Positions 58,221 to 64,000 of a DNA stretch of 64,000 nucleotides are shown here, one piece after another. Below the pieces are notes generated by a model, which was not told the origin of the DNA, made no database searches, and saw only the letters and a list, made by a program, of their open reading frames with translations. Made by a program: the position numbers and the translations under genes. The DNA is from CBDCMJ01 sp965218875 (GTDB taxonomy: Bacteria > Chloroflexota > Dehalococcoidia > Lucifugimonadales > UBA3495), in NCBI GenBank assembly GCA_965218875.1, contig OZ244707.1, positions 1,984,001 to 2,048,000 on the forward strand. The letters are read 5' to 3'. Each line of letters opens with the position of its first letter. Within the stretch, counting starts at the first letter, position 1.

Positions 58221-59891
58221 TTACGGCCCCCAGGGCATCGGGGCCATGCCCTCCACGTCGGTCACCACCTCGACCACCGCCGGCCGGCCCGAGGCAAGGG
58301 CCTGCTCGATGGCGCCCTGGATAGCTCCCGGTTGCTCCACCTTCACCCCAAAGCAGCCCATGGCTTCCGCCATCTTGGCCAGGTCAACATCGCTGAACTC
58401 GTAAAGCTCTCCCGGATTGCCGGAAATCCCCTGGTAGGCCAGGTCGTCTCCCCGCTTGTCCTGGTTCAGCGCCCTGTTGTTGTTCACCACAATGACGGCG
58501 TTGATGTTGTGGCGGGCGGCGGTCTCCATTTCCACCATGTGGTACCAGAACCCCCCGTCGCCGCTGAAGCAGATTACGGGACGGTCCGGCGCGGCGCACT
58601 TGGCGCCCAGGGCGGCGGGCAAGCCCCAGCCGAGGGACCCCGCGGCCCGGAAGTAGCTCTGCTCCGGGTGCTTCAGGTCCACCATGCTGCCCGTCCAAAT
58701 CCCCGCGTGGCCGGTATCCGCCAGCAGAATCGCGTCGCTGGGCAGAGTCCTGGTCAACTCGGTGCAAAGGCGCTCCGGACGAATCGGCACGGCGTCGGAG
58801 TTGGCCAGGGGCGACACGTCGTCGCGCCACTCGCTCACCAGTTGCTGCGCCCTCCCGACCCATTCGGACTGGCCGCCCCTGGGCTCCACGGCCTCGATGA
58901 GGCGGCGGACGCTGGCCTTGGCGTCTCCCTGCAGGGCTATCGTGGACGGATAGCTGCGTCCCAACTCCGAGGCGTCGATGTCGATTTGGATGACCGGTGT
59001 CCCCATCGCCGGTATTCTCCAGTCCAGCGTCACCTGGCTCCCCGTGTGGCTGCCAACGAACAGCACCAGGTCGGCCTCGGAGACCGCGCGGTTGGCGCAC
59101 CAACGGGAATACGACCCGCACACGCCCACCGCCAGGGGGTGGTCTTCCGGAATGGTCCCCTTGGCGTTGAGGGAGGTGGCCACCGGGATCGACAGCATCT
59201 CCGCCAGCTCCACGACCTCGAGTTGGGCGCCCGAAGCCGTAACCCCACCGCCGGCCACTATGACCGGTCGGCGGGCCCCCACCAGGGCCTGCGCCGCCTC
59301 CCGCACCCGCTCCGGTTCCGGCTCGGGGCGGAAGGCCGGCCGGTGGACGAACGCCTCGTCGATGGCGACTTCCAGGTCGGCTTCACCGTCGGCGACCACT
59401 TCCCCGGAGATCCCCTGGAACTCCAGGTGCGCCGGCGCCGGGGCCCCGGAGGTCGCCTCCCGGAAAGCCTGCCGGAGCAGGTGGGGCAACTGCTCCGTGC
59501 TCTCCACCGTGGCGCTGTACTTGGTGACCGCGCTAAAAGGCTGCTGGTGCTCTACTTCCTGGTAGGAGTTCCGGTAGCGGTGCATCAGCGGGCGCTGGCC
59601 GGTGATGGCAACCACGGGCGAGAGGCCCAGAAAGGCGTCCTGCAGGCCCGCCGCGAGGTTGACGGCGCCCACCGATTGGGCCAGGCACACGCCGACGCGG
59701 TTGGAGGCCCGGGCGTAGCCGTCGGCCATATAGGCGGCAGACTTCTCGCCGTGGGTCACCACTCGGCGCATTCCCAGCCGTTCCATCTCGATCATGGCCC
59801 TGCGCACGATAACGGGCACGAGGAAGGCGTGGGTGACGCCGTAGCCCTGCATGGTCTCGGCCAGGAACCTGCCTCCGGTCATTCTGGTCAT
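58221..59891 (-). CDS. TPP-dependent acetolactate-synthase-like enzyme
   Basis: A 556-residue TPP enzyme of the POX/AHAS superfamily. The catalytic Glu lies in VTHGEKSAAYMADGYARAS, and the TPP/Mg motif in CFSGDGGFWYHMVEMETAAR...NNNRALNQ. It is clearly distinct from both ilvB copies and lies away from ilv genes, with no small subunit. It could be an oxalyl-CoA-decarboxylase-like, sulfoacetaldehyde-acetyltransferase-like or other ketoacid enzyme. ATG 59891. Confidence 0.82.
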   Translation of the reverse strand: MTRMTGGRFLAETMQGYGVTHAFLVPVIVRRAMIEMERLGMRRVVTHGEKSAAYMADGYARASNRVGVCLAQSVGAVNLAAGLQDAFLGLSPVVAITGQRPLMHRYRNSYQEVEHQQPFSAVTKYSATVESTEQLPHLLRQAFREATSGAPAPAHLEFQGISGEVVADGEADLEVAIDEAFVHRPAFRPEPEPERVREAAQALVGARRPVIVAGGGVTASGAQLEVVELAEMLSIPVATSLNAKGTIPEDHPLAVGVCGSYSRWCANRAVSEADLVLFVGSHTGSQVTLDWRIPAMGTPVIQIDIDASELGRSYPSTIALQGDAKASVRRLIEAVEPRGGQSEWVGRAQQLVSEWRDDVSPLANSDAVPIRPERLCTELTRTLPSDAILLADTGHAGIWTGSMVDLKHPEQSYFRAAGSLGWGLPAALGAKCAAPDRPVICFSGDGGFWYHMVEMETAARHNINAVIVVNNNRALNQDKRGDDLAYQGISGNPGELYEFSDVDLAKMAEAMGCFGVKVEQPGAIQGAIEQALASGRPAVVEVVTDVEGMAPMPWGP

Positions 59892-60051
59892 GGTATCGCC
59901 TCCATATGGTGGTGACGTTTAGACCCGCTCCGTTTCATCCATCCCAAGCGGCCATTCCGAACGACCGTTCCCGAACGGCCCATCCCGAACGGGGGTCCCG
60001 GAAGCGTGGCAGCGCGCCTTGTCGAACGCCTCCGCACCGCGGCGGACCGGC

Positions 60052-60360
60052 CTAGCGGGAGTCGAATACTTCCTTGGCCACCCGGGACGCGTTGGCGGCG
60101 ACGGGCCAACCGCCGTAGAACGCCTCGTGAAGGATAACTTCGCCTATCTCGTCCTCGGTGACGCCGTTGTCCAGCGCCCGGCCGATGTGACCCCGCAGTT
60201 GCTCCGTGCGGTAGAGGGCTATCAGCGTGGCTACGGTGATGAGGCTCCGGTCTCGCTTCGACAGTCCGGGACGCTCCCAGACGTCGCCGAACAGCACGTC
60301 GGCGCTCAGTTCGGCCAGGCGGGGGGATACTTCTTGCATGATTTCACGGGCGGTAGTCAT
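60052..60360 (-). CDS. Carboxymuconolactone decarboxylase family protein
   Basis: A 102-residue CMD-fold protein. The central helices (SLITVATLIALYRTEQLRGH then IGRALDNGVTEDEIGEVIL, then HEAFYGGWPVAANASRVA) match gamma-carboxymuconolactone decarboxylases rather than AhpD, because the AhpD CxxC pair is absent. ATG 60360 follows AAGGAGC; the frame extends to 60477 without support. Reads in the same direction as the TPP enzyme gene downstream (160 bp) and may share its transcript. Confidence 0.85.
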   Translation of the reverse strand: MTTAREIMQEVSPRLAELSADVLFGDVWERPGLSKRDRSLITVATLIALYRTEQLRGHIGRALDNGVTEDEIGEVILHEAFYGGWPVAANASRVAKEVFDSR

Positions 60361-60483
60361 CGTTGCTCCTTTCGGTGTATTGGCGCGGCGGCGAGCCGCG
60401 CATGTGGTATGTGGGGCCTCTCCGGCCCGGGGGCAGTATATGCTCCAGGGCCTCCCGTGGCTAGCCGCACTCCCCAAAGACCA

Positions 60484-60570
60484 AGGTTTTTCGATTGTCC
60501 TATTCTGTCACCCTGAGCCTGCCGAAGGGTCTAAAATCGTCGTGGCAAGCCCTGGTTCGGGACCCTAGAC
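60484..60570. repeat. Dispersed intergenic repeat
   Basis: Starts tttttcgattgtcctattctg and continues with the phrase ccctgagcctgccgaagggt; the same start occurs at 36886. No gene. The rest of the gap up to 60817 holds an open frame that I regard as non-coding. Confidence 0.5.
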
Positions 60571-60817
60571 AAGAATGGCATCATATCGGGACGCCATTGG
60601 CTTGCACGGCGGATTCCGGAATCGACCCGCCAATTGACAAGGTATGACCTCGCCTATAGACTCGGGTGCGCCCACCCCGGCGCGGCGCAGTCGCGGGCCG
60701 GAACGGGCGCACCGCGGGCCTCCAACCGAAGCCGGGAAAGCCGGCCCTCCCCCAGGCCCTTTCACCGGACCCACCCCCAGGGATTGTTCACCAACCGGAT
60801 TTCACGAGGTGTCGATC

Positions 60818-62119
60818 ATGGCAGACGACAATCAACCCTCCGCTCCCGGCGCCCGGTTCGGCCCCAAGCCGCGCCCGTCCCGGTTCTGCAATCTGGACCG
60901 CCTGGTGGCCGCCATGGAAGCCCGCGGCCTGGACGGCATCCTCTCCTACTACACCCGCAACGTCCTCTATCTGAGCGGGTACGCCTCCGGCGCGACCTCG
61001 GTGTACGGGGAAGCCAACGGCTTTACCGCTTTCGCCATTTCTCGGCATCAGCCCGACCACCCCATCGTCATCATCCCCGACCTGGAGATGAGCTACTTCC
61101 TGCGGGAATCGAGCTGGGTGCGCGACGTCCAGCCCTACCGCAGCGTGATACTCCCCGTGGACATCCCCTGGGAGCGGGACATGATCGACCGCTTCATCCC
61201 CAGGGACGCCCAGGAGATTCCCTGGGTGCAGGAGGCCAAAGGCAAGTATTGCGAGGACCTGGCCCAGGGCTGCGCCCGGGCGCTGCGGGACCTGGGGCTG
61301 GACCGGGGCCGCGTGGGGTTCGACAACCTCTCCTACGCTCCCATGGTCGCGGAGCATCTGCCCGGCATGGAGGTGGCGGACGCCTACGGCATGATGAAGT
61401 TCGTGCGCATGATCAAGACCGGGGCCGAGGTGTCGCTGCTGGACGAGGCCTCGCAGCTCAACCAGGCCGCGATAGAGCGGACCGTCGGGTCGTGGACCCC
61501 GGGCATGACCTGGCGGGACCTGAATACGGCCTATGCCCTGGAAGTGACCCGCCTGGGCGGGTTCGTCCTCGACCGGGGCAGCCTGGTCCTGGCCAACCCC
61601 CGGGGCGCCGACGTGCCCATGCACCAGCTCTCCACGGGGATCGAGGAGGACTTTACCCTGGAGCCGGGCACTCACGTGATGTTCGACTGCCACGGCAGGT
61701 ACAACAACTACAACTGGGACGGCGGCAAGACCTGGGTGGTGGGCGGCGACGCCAACGACTACGACCGGCGGATCGCGCGGGCCTGCGGGGACGCCATGGA
61801 AGAGGTCCTGCGCTCCTCCCGGCCCGGGGTCAGCCTTAGCCAGGTGCAGGCCCGGGGCCGTCGGGTGCTGGAGTCCCACAACGTGCCGGACAGCAACACG
61901 GCATTCATCTACTTCCACGGCCTGGGGCTGGACAACAGCGAGCAGGAATGGGGGACGCCGCGGGACTGGACCATGGAAGCCGGGATGGTGCTGGCCGCCC
62001 ACATCTACTACCACGGGGACGAGCGCCACCGCTACTACATCGAGGAGATCGGCGTGGTGACCCCCGAAGGCATCGACCGCTTCTTCACCTGGGACATGAA
62101 AGAGCCGCTGCTGGGCTAG
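60818..62119 (+). CDS. M24-family metallopeptidase (Xaa-Pro aminopeptidase-like)
   Basis: A 433-residue creatinase/prolidase-fold protein with an N-terminal creatinase domain (LVAAMEARGLDGILSYYTRN) and a C-terminal pita-bread domain. Metal ligands appear as the Asp of VMFDCHGRYNN, the Asp of NWDGGKTWVV, the His of IYFHGLGLDNSE and the Glu of EAGMVLA and IEEIGVVT. The first metal motif is degenerate relative to the usual D-x-G, so the enzyme may be a divergent peptidase or a hydrolase of other amides. ATG 60818 follows GAGGTG. Pieces of the gene recur scrambled at 62501. Confidence 0.85.
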   Translation: MADDNQPSAPGARFGPKPRPSRFCNLDRLVAAMEARGLDGILSYYTRNVLYLSGYASGATSVYGEANGFTAFAISRHQPDHPIVIIPDLEMSYFLRESSWVRDVQPYRSVILPVDIPWERDMIDRFIPRDAQEIPWVQEAKGKYCEDLAQGCARALRDLGLDRGRVGFDNLSYAPMVAEHLPGMEVADAYGMMKFVRMIKTGAEVSLLDEASQLNQAAIERTVGSWTPGMTWRDLNTAYALEVTRLGGFVLDRGSLVLANPRGADVPMHQLSTGIEEDFTLEPGTHVMFDCHGRYNNYNWDGGKTWVVGGDANDYDRRIARACGDAMEEVLRSSRPGVSLSQVQARGRRVLESHNVPDSNTAFIYFHGLGLDNSEQEWGTPRDWTMEAGMVLAAHIYYHGDERHRYYIEEIGVVTPEGIDRFFTWDMKEPLLG

Positions 62120-62231
62120 GGGGGCCGGGGAGGGGGAGGACGGGCTGTCACCACCACACAACAGCTACGTCGACCTGGTAATCCTGCTCTTCCGGAGACG
62201 GCCAACGGCGCCAAGCCAAGGAGGCCAACTG

Positions 62232-62477
62232 ATGAAGCCGTTTAGCAAATGCCCAGTATGCGGTGGAGAAATGACCGGGAAAGAGGTCGAGAAGCTGTTG
62301 CGTGGGGGAGTCAATCTCGCCGCAGTCAAGGTCCATGCAGAGGTCTGCTTACGCTGTGGAGAGCGACTGTACTCTAAAGAGACCGTCGACAACTTTGAGC
62401 AGATCCGCGAAAAACTTGCTAACCACGAAGTAGGAGAGTTCGATCACATGAGCCGGTCGTTCCTAATCCCTGTCTGA
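62232..62477 (+). CDS. YgiT-type zinc-finger protein (antitoxin-like)
   Basis: An 81-residue protein with CPVCGGEM and VCLRCGERL, the two CxxC pairs of YgiT/MqsA-type zinc fingers, then a helical part (KETVDNFEQIREKLANHE). In toxin-antitoxin pairs such proteins sit beside an RNase toxin (MqsR or DUF4258-like). Here the upstream gene is the M24 peptidase and no toxin is seen, so it is an orphan or a remnant of a pair. GGAGG lies eight bases before ATG 62232. Base composition is lower in GC than the core genes. Confidence 0.8.
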   Translation: MKPFSKCPVCGGEMTGKEVEKLLRGGVNLAAVKVHAEVCLRCGERLYSKETVDNFEQIREKLANHEVGEFDHMSRSFLIPV

Positions 62478-62500
62478 TAGACTTGCTACGAACTCTGCTA

Positions 62501-62677
62501 GCATCTGCTACCATGGGGACGAGCTCCGCCGCTACTACATCGAGGAGATCGGCGTGGTGACCCCCGAAGGCATCGACCGATCCTTCACCTGGGACGCCCA
62601 GGAGATTCCCTGGGTGCAGGAGGCCAAGGGCAAGTATTGCGGGGACCTGGCCCAGGGCTGCTCCCGGGCGCTGCGGA
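62501..62677 (+). pseudogene. Scrambled partial duplicate of the M24 peptidase gene
   Basis: 62501-62595 copies 62001-62095 (near the 3' end of the gene), and 62591-62677 copies 61203-61289 (internal, further 5'). They are joined in 3'-then-5' order at the shared bases gggac. That order is what a tandem-duplication junction looks like. A handful of substitutions show it is not brand new. It has no use as a coding gene. Confidence 0.85.
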
Positions 62678-62890
62678 CGTGCCGCCAGTTGACGTCAGGG
62701 GCAGGCCGGAGGCAGAGACCAGGCCAGCGTGGTGCCGAGGACTTTTGGACACCCCGATTTCCCGAGCATGATCCGAATACCTCTGGTAATATTGAGTGAG
62801 CACACTCGTGTTCCGAGCACCCGACACTCTGGGGCGACTACCGGGGTATCGGCACGGTATTATCTCTCGGAGAATGGTAACGGAGACACC

Positions 62891-63106
62891 ATGAACACCA
62901 ACGAAAGTTCCATCCGCCACGAAAGAGAGCCTACCGAAAATGCGTTGCCATCCAATACCTCGACGGAGCTTAGCGACCTTGAAAAGAGGCTGTCAGAACT
63001 ACGTGCCCAGGGAATCCTGAGCGGAGGTGACGGACCTAGAGAAGCCCTGCGCCCCGTCGCTCACGTTCCTGGCGCCTTGGAGCGATTTCTCAAAGCAAGA
63101 GCCTAG
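62891..63106 (+). CDS. Putative antitoxin of a PIN-type pair
   Basis: A 71-residue hydrophilic protein (MNTNESSIRHEREPTENALP, then ELSDLEKRLSELRAQGILSG and a C-terminal FLKARA). The disordered N terminus and short amphipathic helix fit a type II antitoxin that wraps a toxin. It ends 20 bp before the PIN gene in the same direction, and no longer gene is seen upstream. A TATTAT box at about 62858 may start the pair. No DNA-binding fold is certain. Confidence 0.65.
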   Translation: MNTNESSIRHEREPTENALPSNTSTELSDLEKRLSELRAQGILSGGDGPREALRPVAHVPGALERFLKARA

Positions 63107-63126
63107 CCACTGGTGACCAAGAGCCC

Positions 63127-63531
63127 ATGACACCACAAATGCCGTTGGTAGCTTATGTCGACCCGTCCGCGTTGATTTCCGAAGTTCTAGACGAAGAGCT
63201 GTTTCAGAGTTCCACTCGCCAGCGACTTGATGCGTTCCCGCACCTGATGTCATCGAACTTTCTTGAGGCTGAGTTGCGGGTAGCATTTAAGCGGGAACAG
63301 GAGGACTTCGACACAAGTTCGATATCCAGCATCGCTTGGATTTTCCCGGATCGCAGGGTGGACATTGAAATGGCGAGAGTGTTGGAAATCTCCGAACTCT
63401 CACCCGCTCGCGTTTGGCACCTTGCCACGGCGTTATTTTTCGCAGAGGTCTTGCAGAGTGAGATGGCTTTCATCACACTGGACGAGCAGCAGGAAACCGT
63501 GGCACGCGAGCTGGGTTTTCCGATTCCATAG
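63127..63531 (+). CDS. PIN-domain (VapC-like) toxin
   Basis: A 134-residue PIN-fold ribonuclease. The acidic triad is recognisable: Asp in VAYVDPSALISEV, Glu in SNFLEAELRVAF, and Asp pairs in VWHLATALFFAEVLQSEM and FITLDEQQETVA. Together with the small upstream gene it forms a type II toxin-antitoxin pair, of which the toxin would cut RNA. ATG 63127. It is followed after 11 bp by the DNA methyltransferase gene. Confidence 0.82.
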   Translation: MTPQMPLVAYVDPSALISEVLDEELFQSSTRQRLDAFPHLMSSNFLEAELRVAFKREQEDFDTSSISSIAWIFPDRRVDIEMARVLEISELSPARVWHLATALFFAEVLQSEMAFITLDEQQETVARELGFPIP

Positions 63532-63542
63532 GGAGAGCAACT

Positions 63543-64000
63543 ATGCCGACACTGGATTTCAAGGGTAAGCAGCATGTCTACGCTCACCACCTGACCGTTC
63601 CCTACCGGCCGCTGGTTGCCGACGTTGAGCGTTCGCTGAACCCGGCAGACGTTGACGACAACCTCATCATCCACGGCGATAACCTGCACGCGCTGAAGGC
63701 GTTGCTGCCCCGATACGCTGGCAAGGTGAAGTGCATCTACATCGACCCCCCCTACAACACAGGCAACGAGGGTTGGGTTTATAACGACAGAGTGAACAGT
63801 CCTCTACTCAAAGAATGGCTCAAAGACCAAAGCCCGGTTGACAACGAGGATCTTGAACGTCACGACAAGTGGCTGTGCATGATGTGGCCCCGCCTTCACA
63901 TACTCAAAGAACTGCTGTCGGATGACGGGGGTTTTTTTATATCCATTGACGACAACGAGCAGCACCATTTGCGGATGCTGATGGATGAGATTTTTGAAGA
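63543..64000 (+). CDS. DNA adenine methyltransferase (type III Mod-like), 3' truncated by window edge
   Basis: The first 152 codons of a methyltransferase run off the end of the window. The start is MPTLDFKGKQHVYAHHLTVP, the motif IV is VKCIYIDPPYNTGNEGWV (DPPY, N6-adenine class), and GGFFISIDDNEQHHLRML follows. The NLIIHGDNLHALKALLPRYA stretch is the typical lead into the motif. Such proteins are Mod subunits of type III or related systems; a Res or nuclease partner should lie further right. Follows a toxin-antitoxin pair. Confidence 0.9.
   Translation, partial: MPTLDFKGKQHVYAHHLTVPYRPLVADVERSLNPADVDDNLIIHGDNLHALKALLPRYAGKVKCIYIDPPYNTGNEGWVYNDRVNSPLLKEWLKDQSPVDNEDLERHDKWLCMMWPRLHILKELLSDDGGFFISIDDNEQHHLRMLMDEIFE

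Noticed and set aside
60788..62161. 457-codon minus-strand frame opposite the M24 peptidase
   Set aside because: Antisense shadow; the plus-strand gene has clear motifs and a ribosome site.

Overview
The window is about 64 kb of dense, GC-rich bacterial chromosome. Most genes are core metabolism, translation or tRNA modification, with frequent GTG and TTG starts. The gene set, including a fused AccD-AccA carboxyltransferase, a GreA with an extra DNA-binding-like domain, T-box-controlled ilv genes and many broad-specificity oxidoreductases and hydrolases, fits a Chloroflexota/Dehalococcoidia-like (for example SAR202-like) genome. That assignment is inference from gene content; no rRNA or tRNA gene was recognised.

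Layout. 1-3.1 kb: 3' part of rarA, a YbaK-type deacylase and an AAA ATPase behind a small array of 10-bp repeats. 3.2-4.2 kb: threonine aldolase. 4.3-5.5 kb: a complete ISAs1-type insertion sequence with 20-bp terminal repeats, a 10-bp target duplication and an apparent programmed -1 frameshift. 5.8-16.4 kb: hydrolase, lspA-rluD, gltX, glnS, a candidate structured RNA, a metallo-hydrolase, mtaB, a HEPN-like gene and fumC. 16.4-25.4 kb: HTH protein, T-box-ilvB (copy 1), tsaD, a CNNM/CBS protein, a histidine phosphatase and tilS. 25.7-35.5 kb: a PD-(D/E)XK nuclease, alcohol dehydrogenase, atypical SDR, sppA, dienelactone hydrolase and accDA, with three copies of a MITE-like element between them. 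35.6-36.8 kb: an Fe-S pair (DUF59-mrp) behind an IscR-like promoter. 37-39 kb: a second, 3'-truncated ISAs1 copy between 138-bp direct repeats. 39.2-42.9 kb: the greA fusion, a probable selenocysteine peroxiredoxin, a HEPN-like gene, a Cft2-type nuclease and an SRPBCC protein. 43.1-49 kb: leucine/isoleucine/valine operon T-box-ilvB-ilvN-ilvC-(coiled-coil gene)-(30-codon ORF)-leuA. 49-62.1 kb: aspartic protease, metG, polyprenyl synthase, amidohydrolase, a membrane protein, a 36-bp minisatellite, an MqnA-like protein, an MTHFR-like protein, a TPP enzyme, a CMD-family protein and an M24 peptidase. 62.2-64 kb: an accessory edge with a YgiT-type zinc finger, a scrambled duplicate of the M24 gene, a PIN toxin-antitoxin pair and the start of a DPPY-type DNA methyltransferase.

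The most notable signal is the peroxiredoxin at 40165-40629 (minus strand). An in-frame TGA replaces exactly the peroxidatic cysteine codon, the frame is intact on both sides, and a hairpin of bacterial-SECIS type follows at the right distance. Also notable are the GreA fused to a phage-integrase-like N-terminal domain, the identical A-AAA-AAG frameshift site in both IS copies, the MITE family with 12-13-bp target duplications, and two acetolactate synthase genes under T-boxes that appear to read different codons (Ile AUC and Leu CUC).
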